Source: a bacterium
GTDB taxonomy: Bacteria; Electryoneota; RPQS01
Direction: 5' to 3'
Assembly: GCA_016702305.1 (NCBI GenBank)
Contig: JADJEH010000001.1
Location: 186,001-250,000, forward strand
Length of the DNA stretch: 64,000 bases
In this document: in pieces, positions 51,124 to 59,013 of the stretch
How positions within the stretch are numbered: position 1 is the first letter of the stretch
Layout of the letters: each line of letters begins with the position of its first letter
The notes under the pieces: generated by a model
What the model saw: the letters and a program-made list of their open reading frames with translations, nothing else
Told to the model about the DNA's origin: nothing
The model's database searches: none
Program-made: the position numbers and the translations under genes

Positions 51124-53211
51124 ATGAGTACAGTAGCGAAAGCACCGGCGAAGGCCGGAGGATCATCCCTCGGGAACCTGCTGAAACAGAGTGACATCAT
51201 GATGGCGCTCGTCCTTGTGGCGATCGTCGTGGTAATGATCATTCCGATTCCGACGTTCCTCCTGGATATTGCTCTGGCCTGTTCGATTTCATTGTCGTTG
51301 GCAATCCTGTTGACGGCACTTTACGTTGAAGAGCCGCTGCGCTTCTCCGTGTTCCCGGGACTACTGCTCGTGGTGACGCTGTTCCGTCTGGCTTTGAACG
51401 TCGCCAGTACACGGTTAATTCTGGGCGACGGCGACGCCGGGGCGATCATCACGGCGTTTGGACAATTTGTCGTCGGCGGCAACTATTTTGTCGGCATTGT
51501 CATCTTTATCGTGCTCGTCGTTATCAACTTGATCGTGATCACGAAAGGTTCAGGCCGCATCGCTGAAGTCGCCGCACGATTCACCTTGGATGCCATGCCG
51601 GGTAAGCAGATGGCGATTGACGCCGACTTGAATCAAGGCATGATTGACGAGGCGGAAGCGCGCAAGCGGCGCGAGAAGATCGCCCGCGAAGCAGACTTCT
51701 ATGGAGCCATGGACGGTGCGTCGAAGTTCGTGCGCGGCGACGCGGTCGCCGGTTTGATGATCACTGCGATCAATATTCTGGGTGGTTTTGCGGTCGGTAT
51801 GGTGCAGATGGGGATGAGCTGGCAGGATTCAGCGGCGACCTTTACAATTCTCACCGTCGGCGACGGCCTTGTGTCGCAGATTCCGGCGTTGTTGACATCG
51901 GTCGCGGCAGGTATCATCGTCACCCGCGCCGCTTCGGAAGGCAATCTCGGTTCGGATGTCGTTAGTCAGTTGCTCGGCTACCCGCGCGCACTGTACATCT
52001 CCGCCGGTGTATTGGCCCTGTTTGCGGTTACGCCGGGATTGCCCACGATTCCGTTCATGACGCTTGGCGCAGCGACCTTCATGCTCGCGCGGATCAGCGC
52101 CAGCCGAAATGAGGAAGAAGCGAAGAAGCCCGAAGGCAACAAGCCCGCCGCGCCGAAGCCGCCGGATCGTCTCGAAGATTACGTGTTGGTGGACCCGCTG
52201 GAAATTCAAATCGGTTACGGTTTGATACCGCTGGTGGAAGGCGGACCCGGCGGTGATCTGCTCGATCGCATCACGGTGCTGCGCAAGCAAATGGCGGCGG
52301 AGACCGGCTTCGTTATTCCGCCCGTGCGCATCCGGGACAACACGCAGCTGTCGCCCAACATCTACATTATCCGCATTCGCGGCAGTGAAGCTGGCCGGGG
52401 CGAAATACGGCCGGGCATGCTGATGGCGCTGAGCAACGGCGAGAGCCAACTGCGGATCGAAGGAATCCCCACGCGAGATCCCAGTTTCGGCTTGCCTGCG
52501 ATATGGATTACCCGCGACCAGAAAGAAGTCGCGCAGTCGCGCGGCTATACCGTCGTCGAACCGGCGGCCGTCGTCTCAACGCATCTTTCGGAGATGCTGA
52601 AGGCCGAGGGCTATCGCCTGATGTCGCGCGACATGGTACAAGAGCTGCTGGAGGCCGTCAAGCGCACGCACAAGGCCGTCGTCGAAGAGCTTGTCCCGGG
52701 ACAGTTGGGCATCGGCCAGGTGCAGAAGGTGTTGCAGAATCTTCTGCGAGAAGGTCTGCCGATTCGGGATATGTCCACGATTCTCGAAACGCTGGCGGAC
52801 TACGCGCCGATGACCAAAGACCCCGAGTACCTCACCGAAGCTGTGCGCTCCGCATTGGCCAAAGCTATCGCCGAACGCTATGAAGACGAGCCGGGCAGCC
52901 TGTCGGCGATGACGATTGAACCACGATTGGAGCAGATGATCGCGGACGGCCTGCGCACCGCCGCAAAAGAGGGCAGCGACTTCGCGCTGCCGAGTGCCGT
53001 TACACAGCGCGTGGTCGGGACGATCAAGCAACTTGCCCAAGGTATGCTAAATCGCGGATTTCAACCTATTGTCATCACGGCACCGGGTATCCGTGCATTC
53101 TTAAAACGCCTATTGGAAGCAGAACAACCCAATCTCATCGTCCTGTCCACGGCCGAACTGCCGCCCTCGACGCGCGTGCAGCCGATGGGCATGATCAAGA
53201 TTGAAGGATAA
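51124..53211 (+). CDS. flhA: flagellar biosynthesis protein FlhA
   Basis: The large export-gate protein that binds chaperone-substrate complexes. The 695 residues begin with about eight membrane segments (about 25-315), including the FHIPEP-family block VFPGLLLVVTLFRLALNVASTRLIL and FTLDAMPGKQMAIDADLNQGMIDEAEARKRR. The soluble C-terminal domain (about 350-695) has the expected segments RIRDNTQLSPNIYIIRIRG and VLQNLLREGLPIRDMSTILETLADYAP. It lies seven bases after flhB. Confidence 0.97.
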   Translation: MSTVAKAPAKAGGSSLGNLLKQSDIMMALVLVAIVVVMIIPIPTFLLDIALACSISLSLAILLTALYVEEPLRFSVFPGLLLVVTLFRLALNVASTRLILGDGDAGAIITAFGQFVVGGNYFVGIVIFIVLVVINLIVITKGSGRIAEVAARFTLDAMPGKQMAIDADLNQGMIDEAEARKRREKIAREADFYGAMDGASKFVRGDAVAGLMITAINILGGFAVGMVQMGMSWQDSAATFTILTVGDGLVSQIPALLTSVAAGIIVTRAASEGNLGSDVVSQLLGYPRALYISAGVLALFAVTPGLPTIPFMTLGAATFMLARISASRNEEEAKKPEGNKPAAPKPPDRLEDYVLVDPLEIQIGYGLIPLVEGGPGGDLLDRITVLRKQMAAETGFVIPPVRIRDNTQLSPNIYIIRIRGSEAGRGEIRPGMLMALSNGESQLRIEGIPTRDPSFGLPAIWITRDQKEVAQSRGYTVVEPAAVVSTHLSEMLKAEGYRLMSRDMVQELLEAVKRTHKAVVEELVPGQLGIGQVQKVLQNLLREGLPIRDMSTILETLADYAPMTKDPEYLTEAVRSALAKAIAERYEDEPGSLSAMTIEPRLEQMIADGLRTAAKEGSDFALPSAVTQRVVGTIKQLAQGMLNRGFQPIVITAPGIRAFLKRLLEAEQPNLIVLSTAELPPSTRVQPMGMIKIEG

Positions 53212-53216
53212 GCCCT

Positions 53217-54416
53217 ATGACTCCCCGCACTTTTACTGGACGGACGTTTGCCGAAGCCCTGGGCAAAATCAAGCTCGAAATGGGCGATGGAGCCGTGATT
53301 CTCAAATCCGAGAAGAAGTCGCAAGCGAATTCCTTTGGTTTGGGTGGGCGCGATCTCTATGAGGTGACTGCCGCCCTGCCTTCCGAAGTTAAAGCAGAGC
53401 TTGAAAGTGGCACCGAATTTGCCCAAGAACTGTCTGTGCAAATGCGTGATGAGACCACTCCCCGCGGTCAGGCGGGCTCGACTTACGAAATCGCCCTCCT
53501 GCGATCCGAAGTTCAAGCCTTGCGTGGTGCCTTAGCGGACATTGCCAAGCATTTCAGGTACAATAATTTACCGACAATGCCTGAGCAATTGTCGCGGTCG
53601 CTGACGCAGTTGACCGAGGCAGGATTGGAGCGCGAAATGGCCACCGATCTGACCACCGAGGCGCTGGTCCAACTGGGCCCGGATGCCCTCACGTCCCCGG
53701 AAGACATTTCCGCATTTGTTATAGCAAAGCTCAGCAAAATCGCGCCGCCCGCACCGAACCGGCTCCTGCCGCGGACAGGCCGGCAGACGAAAATTGCGCT
53801 CGTGGGTGCGCCCGGAGCGGGGAAGACCTCCACGCTGCAAAAGCTGGCGACAGATCCTGCGGGATACGGCAAGCAGAAGATCGGCCTGATTTCGCTGGAT
53901 ACGCATCGCCTGGCGGCCATTGAGCAACTGCGCACGTTCGCGCGCGTCACCGGACTGCCGCTGGAGATTGTCTACCAGCCGAAAGATGTGGCCACGGCCT
54001 TACACCGGCTGAAGGACGCACAAATCGTGCTGATAGACACCGCCGGCTGTGCCCCCAATGAGATTCAGCGCCTCGCCGATTTGGCCGCCATGCTTGAAGC
54101 TCTGGCGCCGGACGAGACGCACCTTGTGATTAACGCGACCTCGAGAGTCGTTGAGCAGGCCGCCGTGGCGCGTCGTTTCCAGTTGGTTGGCGTGACCCAT
54201 CTCTCCCTGACGCGATTGGACGAGTCCCAGCAGCCCGGTGCGCTGGTCACGATTTCCCATGAGACCAAAAAGCCGATTGCGTGGCTGGCCAGCGGGCAGA
54301 ATTTTACAGGGCAGATCGAGCGCTATCGCCCTGAATGGCTGCGCCGTCGGATGTTCAATACTACCGCGCCGCAAAGCGAATTTGTTCCGCTGCGCGCCAC
54401 GACTGTCAACGTTTAA
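53217..54416 (+). CDS. flhF: SRP-type GTPase FlhF
   Basis: This GTPase sets the site and number of flagella. The 399 residues have an N-terminal B domain (TFTGRTFAEALGKIKLEMGDGAVILKSEKK), then the SRP-GTPase core with P-loop VGAPGAGKTSTLQKLA near residue 194, IGLISLDTHRLAAIEQLRTFA near 224, VLIDTAGCAPNE near 272, and the closing LTRLDESQQPGALVTISHETKKPIAWLASGQ. The usual downstream partner flhG is not present. Confidence 0.94.
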   Translation: MTPRTFTGRTFAEALGKIKLEMGDGAVILKSEKKSQANSFGLGGRDLYEVTAALPSEVKAELESGTEFAQELSVQMRDETTPRGQAGSTYEIALLRSEVQALRGALADIAKHFRYNNLPTMPEQLSRSLTQLTEAGLEREMATDLTTEALVQLGPDALTSPEDISAFVIAKLSKIAPPAPNRLLPRTGRQTKIALVGAPGAGKTSTLQKLATDPAGYGKQKIGLISLDTHRLAAIEQLRTFARVTGLPLEIVYQPKDVATALHRLKDAQIVLIDTAGCAPNEIQRLADLAAMLEALAPDETHLVINATSRVVEQAAVARRFQLVGVTHLSLTRLDESQQPGALVTISHETKKPIAWLASGQNFTGQIERYRPEWLRRRMFNTTAPQSEFVPLRATTVNV

Positions 54417-54421
54417 GCAAT

Positions 54422-54682
54422 ATGGCTAAGAAGAGCAACTCCGCTTTGCATGACCTTTTTGTCGCGGTGCGCCGCGTCGTCGTTCTGGTCGTGACCGCGT
54501 TCGGGCTGGCGATGCAATGGCCACTGCCTGTCGTCGCCATACGGGTGGCGGTCCTGTGGGCCGTGCTCGTCGTGCTGTCAGGCTTTGCCGAAATCATGTT
54601 CCAGTATCTGAGCCACCGCGCCTTACTGCAGCAGCATGCCGCCGCAGTTGGTGATCAAGCCAATGGAGCGTCGCGCTCCTAA
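54422..54682 (+). CDS. small membrane protein between flhF and fliA
   Basis: Family not recognised. The 86 residues start at ATG 54422, five bases after flhF; frames further upstream overlap flhF. Two closely spaced hydrophobic segments are visible (about 17-34, VVVLVVTAFGLAMQW, and 36-56, VAIRVAVLWAVLVVLSGFA). A polar C-terminus with RALLQQHAA follows. The place normally occupied by the MinD-like FlhG is held by this gene. Whether it relates to flagellar placement is unknown. Confidence 0.6.
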   Translation: MAKKSNSALHDLFVAVRRVVVLVVTAFGLAMQWPLPVVAIRVAVLWAVLVVLSGFAEIMFQYLSHRALLQQHAAAVGDQANGASRS

Positions 54683-54690
54683 TTGAACGC

Positions 54691-55458
54691 ATGAAAGCCA
54701 TCAATACGGCCGCACGCAGTTGGGAAGCCTACGTTCGCACGCAGAGCCCGGAGCTGCGCGAACAGTTGCTGCTCGAATATCTGCCCATGGTGCGCCGCAT
54801 GGCCATGCGACTGCTTGGCACCCTGCCCCGCAGTGTGCGACTCGACGACCTCGTCTCCGCCGGTGTGATGGGGCTATTGGCCTCGATTGACCACTTCGAT
54901 CCGTCGCTCGGGATCAAATTTGAAACCTACGCCATGACGCGCATTCGCGGCGCGATGGTGGATAGCCTGCGCGAACTCGATTGGGTGCCGCGCTCGATCC
55001 GCCAGAAGGCGCGCAAGCTCGAACAAGCCGTCGAGACGATCACACGCAGACTCGGGCGCTCGCCCGAAGACGCCGAACTCGCCGAGCATCTCGGGATCGA
55101 ACTGGACGACTACCGCTCGCTCCTCGACGAAGTTAATGTGGCCGTCCTGCTCTCGCTTGATGAAACGCTGAAAGGCCAGGACGGCAGTGAGTCGTCCATA
55201 TCGGAAAGCACGGCGGATCTGTCCCATGGCACGCAGGACGAAAAGCTCGAAGAACAGGAAACGCGCGACCTGCTTGTCCACGGCCTGCGCGACATGCCCG
55301 AGCAGGAGCGGCTCGTCCTGGCACTCTACTATTACGAAGAACTTACTCTGAAAGAAATCGGCGAAGTGCTCGGTCTGACCGAGTCACGCGTCTCGCAAAT
55401 ACACTCAAAAGCACTGCTGCAGTTGCGGGCGCGTCTGCGTTCGCGCATGTCCGGATAA
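54691..55458 (+). CDS. fliA: flagellar sigma factor FliA/WhiG (sigma-28)
   Basis: The 255-residue alternative sigma factor has region 2 (LLEYLPMVRRMAMRLLGTLPRSVRLDDLVSAGVMGLLASIDHFDPSLGIKFETYAMTRIRGAMVDSLRELDWVPRS), region 3 (LGRSPEDAELAEHLGI) and region 4 (LVLALYYYEELTLKEIGEVLGLTESRVSQIHSKALLQLRARL). It should transcribe late genes (flagellin, chemotaxis). A FlgM anti-sigma gene is not recognised in the window. Confidence 0.96.
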   Translation: MKAINTAARSWEAYVRTQSPELREQLLLEYLPMVRRMAMRLLGTLPRSVRLDDLVSAGVMGLLASIDHFDPSLGIKFETYAMTRIRGAMVDSLRELDWVPRSIRQKARKLEQAVETITRRLGRSPEDAELAEHLGIELDDYRSLLDEVNVAVLLSLDETLKGQDGSESSISESTADLSHGTQDEKLEEQETRDLLVHGLRDMPEQERLVLALYYYEELTLKEIGEVLGLTESRVSQIHSKALLQLRARLRSRMSG

Positions 55459-55480
55459 TTGTCACGACGACGGAGGAGCC

Positions 55481-55774
55481 ATGTTCCGGCCGATCAATAG
55501 CGACGATCACACGCGCTTTCGCCCGCCAGTCGAACAGGTGAAGCAAGCCGAAGGCGCATTTCACGGTCAAAAGCGCGATTTCTCGTACGAGATCGAACAG
55601 ATTAACGAGAAACACAAAGAAAAGCAGCGGGAGCCAGGCGAGCCGTTTGGCGAGGACACCTTCGAACCAAGCAGCGACGAAGAGCAGACCGCACCCGATT
55701 CCGATTCCAATTCCAAGCCCGAAAAATCCGAGCGCACACCACCAGAGTCCGGCCATGTTGATCTTCAGGCATAA
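55481..55774 (+). CDS. charged low-complexity protein downstream of fliA
   Basis: Family not recognised. The 97 residues follow an excellent GGAGGAG ribosome site and ATG at 55481. The sequence is very polar: a helical charged half (PPVEQVKQAEGAFHGQKRDFSYEIEQINEKHKEKQ) and an acidic, Pro/Ser-rich tail (SSDEEQTAPDSDSNSKPEKSERT). It has no signal or membrane segment. It overlaps the next gene by 20 bases. Likely disordered; function unknown. Confidence 0.7.
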   Translation: MFRPINSDDHTRFRPPVEQVKQAEGAFHGQKRDFSYEIEQINEKHKEKQREPGEPFGEDTFEPSSDEEQTAPDSDSNSKPEKSERTPPESGHVDLQA

Positions 55775-57038
55775 ACCGCTTCTTGCCGCACTGCTCCTGC
55801 TGTCCGCGACAGCAGTGTGGGCCGCCACGCTGGAAAATGTGCGATTCGGCTCGCACCAAGGTTTCGACCGCATGGTGTGCGAGTTCGACGCGCCCATCCA
55901 GTACGTTTTACGGGACGGCACCAACGGTTCGATTGAATTGCATCTGAAGTCTGTAAGCGTCACGGATAAGTTCGCGCTGCCCAAACTGCCGTCGCAGATC
56001 AAATTGCTCAATAGCGTCGAGGCCTTCCGCGAAAACGCGAGCGATATCATTCTGGAAATCCGCGGCGCCGTGCCGTTGTCCGCGGTGCCTTTGGAGCTGG
56101 CGGGGCCGACGTGGCGATTGGCGATTGATCTGGCGCGGCGCGGTGAGCAGTTGCAGACCCCGACGCAATCTGCTAACGATTCGACGGCCACGGCCAAGCC
56201 GGTGACTCCGAAGAAGAGTGCAAAGCCCAAAGAGCCGGAATATATTCCCGGTGATCGGCCGATTGAAACGAAGTTGGCTGAGGGCACGACTCCGCCACAA
56301 ACCGAATCGCAGGCAGTGACGCCAGCCGATCCGCATGTTGCGCAGGAATCGGCCGCTCATGCCGAGCCTGGGGTCAACGCGCACGCCGAGCCGGAGGCCC
56401 AGCAACTGGCTACCGCCGACAGCATTAAAGCGCTTGAAGTGCTGGCCGATTTCTATGGAATTACCGGCGACTCGCAGGCCGCACGCGAGTATGGTGCATT
56501 GCACAAGACGCGCGCCGGCGATACCATGGATGCTGCCGAACAAGCCGTGACGGAGCATTCCGCGTCGTCAAATGCGCCGCTGTGGATGTTTATCGCGATT
56601 GCCTTCGCGGCCGGGATAACAGGTGGAGCCATCGGTGCGCGGCTTCGCATGCCCAAACTGAAACTCAATCTCAAGCTGCCCAAATTCGCACTGCCCAAAT
56701 TCACGCGCAAGCCCAAGAGCCCCGATGCCGCGGCGGAAATCGCCAAGGACCTTGACACGCTTGATAAGGCTATCGCTGCCGAGAAGCGCGAGAAGCCCAA
56801 GCGCGAACCTAAGGCCAATCCGCCCGTGACGGCCAAGCCCGAACCCGCGCCCGAGCCCGAACCGGACTTCCCTGACAGCGAACCTGCGATGGAGGTCGCG
56901 ATGAAGGAATCGCTGATGGACCGCCGCGTCAAGCGAGTGCTTGAACTTTCTGCTGAAAACCGTTCCCTGGCCGAAATTGCGCAGGAGCTCGACATGGGAC
57001 AAGACGAAGTTAAACTCATACTCGATTTGAATTCATAA
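55755..57038 (+). CDS. AMIN-like membrane protein with SwrB/DUF6115-like C-terminus
   Basis: The 427 residues start with a signal sequence (LLAALLLLSATAVWA). Residues about 24-130 resemble an AMIN domain (LENVRFGSHQGFDRMVCEFDAPIQYVL...IELHLKSVSV). A Pro/Glu/Ala-rich region and a short helical part follow. A membrane segment lies near 273-294 (PLWMFIAIAFAAGITGGAIGA), then a Lys/Pro-rich cytoplasmic linker. The last 35 residues (RVLELSAENRSLAEIAQELDMGQDEVKLILDLNS) match the helix-turn-helix-like DUF6115/SwrB tail pattern as I recall it. SwrB promotes basal-body assembly in Bacillus, so a similar role is an inference. FimV-like architecture is an alternative. Confidence 0.72.
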   Translation: MLIFRHKPLLAALLLLSATAVWAATLENVRFGSHQGFDRMVCEFDAPIQYVLRDGTNGSIELHLKSVSVTDKFALPKLPSQIKLLNSVEAFRENASDIILEIRGAVPLSAVPLELAGPTWRLAIDLARRGEQLQTPTQSANDSTATAKPVTPKKSAKPKEPEYIPGDRPIETKLAEGTTPPQTESQAVTPADPHVAQESAAHAEPGVNAHAEPEAQQLATADSIKALEVLADFYGITGDSQAAREYGALHKTRAGDTMDAAEQAVTEHSASSNAPLWMFIAIAFAAGITGGAIGARLRMPKLKLNLKLPKFALPKFTRKPKSPDAAAEIAKDLDTLDKAIAAEKREKPKREPKANPPVTAKPEPAPEPEPDFPDSEPAMEVAMKESLMDRRVKRVLELSAENRSLAEIAQELDMGQDEVKLILDLNS

Positions 57039-57046
57039 GGCCCTCC

Positions 57047-57301
57047 GTGTCTCAAACCTTGATCCCCCTCCGCGTCGGCGAAATCCTCACGACCAAAGTT
57101 CGCCGCAAACTCTCTACGTCACGTGTCTTGATTGATCTTAAGGGTCGAATGCTCGTCGCAGACCCTGAACAACCGGTCTCGGTCGGCGATCCCATCACCG
57201 TACAGGTCTTGGCCATCTCGCCGCGCATTCGCTTGCGCCTGCTCGCGCCAGTGCCGACGGACGCTCCCAACGTCGCCTTCCCACTCGACCTCCGCACCTG
57301 A
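57047..57301 (+). CDS. small conserved-looking beta protein, FliK-N-like fold possible
   Basis: The 84 residues start with GTG 57047, eight bases after the preceding stop. The sequence PLRVGEILTTKVRRKLSTSRVLIDLKGRMLVADPEQPVSVGDPITVQVLAISPRIRLRLL has the alternating beta pattern seen in an N-proximal module of some FliK-like proteins (G-x-vL-x-kV...l-v-a-x-s-x-x-p-l-x-x-G-d-x-i-x-V-x-V). That match is from memory. The gene is the last before a terminator hairpin. Function unknown. Confidence 0.6.
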   Translation: MSQTLIPLRVGEILTTKVRRKLSTSRVLIDLKGRMLVADPEQPVSVGDPITVQVLAISPRIRLRLLAPVPTDAPNVAFPLDLRT

Positions 57302-57325
57302 GCCAACCTTAAGTCCCACTTCAAC

Positions 57326-57348
57326 GCTCCGGCAGTTTGTGCCGGAGC
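57326..57348 (+). terminator. hairpin at the end of the fliA block
   Basis: A perfect 9-bp stem GCTCCGGCA (57326-57334) / TGCCGGAGC (57340-57348) with loop GTTTG lies 25 bases after the last stop. No T run follows at once; GGTTTTCC appears 14 bases later. Confidence 0.55.
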
Positions 57349-57387
57349 ACGGATCCTGCCCCGGTTTTCCCCTACCCTCTGCACTTC

Positions 57388-57437
57388 CTTAACTTCTGTT
57401 TCTTAAGCGGTTAAATTGACCTCCTGGATTGCTTAAC
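57388..57437. promoter_or_regulatory. cluster of TTAA half-sites upstream of the flgF sigma-54 promoter
   Basis: CTTAAC (57388), CTTAAG (57402), GTTAAA (57410) and CTTAAC (57432) occur within 50 bases. The first two form TTAA-N10-TTAA, the same spacing as in the dyad before flgC (30661-30678). This may be an activator-binding region, but the motif is short. Confidence 0.3.
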
Positions 57438-57450
57438 TTGTTATAGCGCT

Positions 57451-57466
57451 TGGCACCATCCTTGCA
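57451..57466 (+). promoter_or_regulatory. sigma-54 promoter of the flgF operon
   Basis: TGGCACCATCCTTGCA matches the sigma-54 consensus TGGCACG-N4-TTGCW at 11 of 12 defined bases with the exact 12-base GG-to-GC interval. Predicted start is about 57477. AGGA at 57486-57489 then serves the ATG at 57497. Confidence 0.85.
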
Positions 57467-57480
57467 AAGATTCTGCAAGG
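57460..57480. repeat. inverted repeat overlapping the -12 element
   Basis: CCTTGCA (57460-57466) and TGCAAGG (57474-57480) form a perfect 7-base dyad with spacer AAGATTC. It covers the -12 element and the predicted transcription start. Confidence 0.6.
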
Positions 57481-57496
57481 GTAACAGGACCTCGCT

Positions 57497-58219
57497 ATGA
57501 TCAAAGGCATTTACAGTTCAGCCGCCGCCATGCGCGCGGGCATCGTCCGACAGGACTTGACCGCCAACAATTTGGCCAACGCTTCGACCACCGGTTTCAA
57601 GCGCGACCGCTTCGTCATCGAGCAGCAGCTTGACGGCGCAAACGTGGGCGATTCGCGCAATTTGCTCGATGCCGTGAAAGGTGCGGGTTACACTGCTTTC
57701 AGTGCGGGACCACTCGAGTCTACCGAAGCACCGCTCGACTTTGCGCTCCAGGGCTCCGGCTTTTTCGTCGTCACAGACCAAGAAGGCACGCACTATACGC
57801 GCAATGGCCGCTTCGATCGCAACGCCGAAGGTCAGCTGGTGGATGCCGAAGGCCGCCGCGTGCAAGGCGAGGGCGGCGACCTCACGATTCCACCGGGTAT
57901 CGTCACCGTCAGCGATGACGGCCGAGTCTCTGTAGACGGCGTAAGTCTCGACAGATTGCGCGTCGTCGAGTTTGAAAATCCCGGCGAGCTGGTCAAAACC
58001 AAAGACAGTCTGTTTTCCGATCCGGACAACGCCGCCGGTGAGCGCGCCGTCGCCCGCACCAGCGTTGCCCAGGGATTTCTCGAACAATCGAATGTAGACG
58101 CCGTGCGCGAAATGGTCGAGATGATCGCCACCGCGCGGCACTATGAAGCAAGTTCCCGCCTGATGACGGCGCAGGACGCATCGCTCAATCACGTCGTCAA
58201 TGACATCGGTCGAGTCTAA
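57497..58219 (+). CDS. flgF: flagellar basal-body rod protein FlgF
   Basis: A proximal-distal rod component. The 240 residues begin KGIYSSAAAMRAGIVRQDLTANNLANASTTGFKRDRF and contain the LDFALQGSGFFVVTDQEGTHYTRNGRFDRNAEGQLVDAEGRRVQG module. They end with QGFLEQSNVDAVREMVEMIATARHYEASSRLMTAQD. Its shorter length and its position before flgG identify FlgF. The first gene behind a strong sigma-54 promoter. Confidence 0.93.
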   Translation: MIKGIYSSAAAMRAGIVRQDLTANNLANASTTGFKRDRFVIEQQLDGANVGDSRNLLDAVKGAGYTAFSAGPLESTEAPLDFALQGSGFFVVTDQEGTHYTRNGRFDRNAEGQLVDAEGRRVQGEGGDLTIPPGIVTVSDDGRVSVDGVSLDRLRVVEFENPGELVKTKDSLFSDPDNAAGERAVARTSVAQGFLEQSNVDAVREMVEMIATARHYEASSRLMTAQDASLNHVVNDIGRV

Positions 58220-58227
58220 GGCAATTC

Positions 58228-59013
58228 ATGATCAAAGCTCTCTACACATCCGCTTCCGGCATGCAGGCTCAGCAGCGCAATCTCGACAACACCGCGAGCA
58301 ACATCGCCAATGCCAACACTACCGGCTATAAGCGCAGCCGCATCGAGTTCCAAGACTTGATTTACGAAAACGTGCGCATTCCCGCTCCGACGGATCAGGG
58401 CACCTCGCTGCCCGTTCCACTGCAAATCGGCGGCGGCACGCGCGTTGTCGCCAGTGTGAAGAACTTCGAGATGGGAACGCCGCAGGAAACCGGAAACCCT
58501 CTCGACCTGATGGTTCGCGGCGACGGATTCTTTCAAGTGCTGATGCCCGATGGTACGCTGGGATACACGCGCGATGGTTCATGGAAGCTCACGGCCGAAG
58601 GTCAGATCGTCAACGCGCAGGGCCTGCCGATGGAACCGCCGATCAACATCCCGAGCGACGCCACGTCGGTCATGATTTCGCCCGAGGGCCGGGTGTCGGT
58701 GATGACCCAAGGCAATACAGATCCCAGTGAAATCGGTCAGATCGAAGTCGCGCGCTTCGTCAATCCCGCGGGCTTGTTGAGCGACGGCGGCAATCTCTAC
58801 ACACAAACGGTGTCGTCGGGCGATCCGTTGACGGCGACCCCTGGCGCAGACGGCACAGGAACGATCGAACAGGGTTACCTGGAAGCGTCAAACGTCAAGA
58901 TCGTTAACGAAATGATCAATCTGATAACGGCGCAGCGCGGCTACGAACTGAATTCGCGCGCGATCCGCACCGCTGACGATATGATTAACATTGCCACGCA
59001 GCTCAAACGCTAA
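58228..59013 (+). CDS. flgG: flagellar distal rod protein FlgG
   Basis: The distal rod subunit. The 261 residues match the usual length. Signatures are ALYTSASGMQAQQRNLDNTASNIANANTTGYKRSR at the start, PLDLMVRGDGFFQVLMPDGTLGYTRDGSW in the middle, and GYLEASNVKIVNEMINLITAQRGYELNSRAIRTADDMINIATQLKR at the end. It lies eight bases after flgF, and its TAA shares one base with the flgA ATG. Confidence 0.97.
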   Translation: MIKALYTSASGMQAQQRNLDNTASNIANANTTGYKRSRIEFQDLIYENVRIPAPTDQGTSLPVPLQIGGGTRVVASVKNFEMGTPQETGNPLDLMVRGDGFFQVLMPDGTLGYTRDGSWKLTAEGQIVNAQGLPMEPPINIPSDATSVMISPEGRVSVMTQGNTDPSEIGQIEVARFVNPAGLLSDGGNLYTQTVSSGDPLTATPGADGTGTIEQGYLEASNVKIVNEMINLITAQRGYELNSRAIRTADDMINIATQLKR

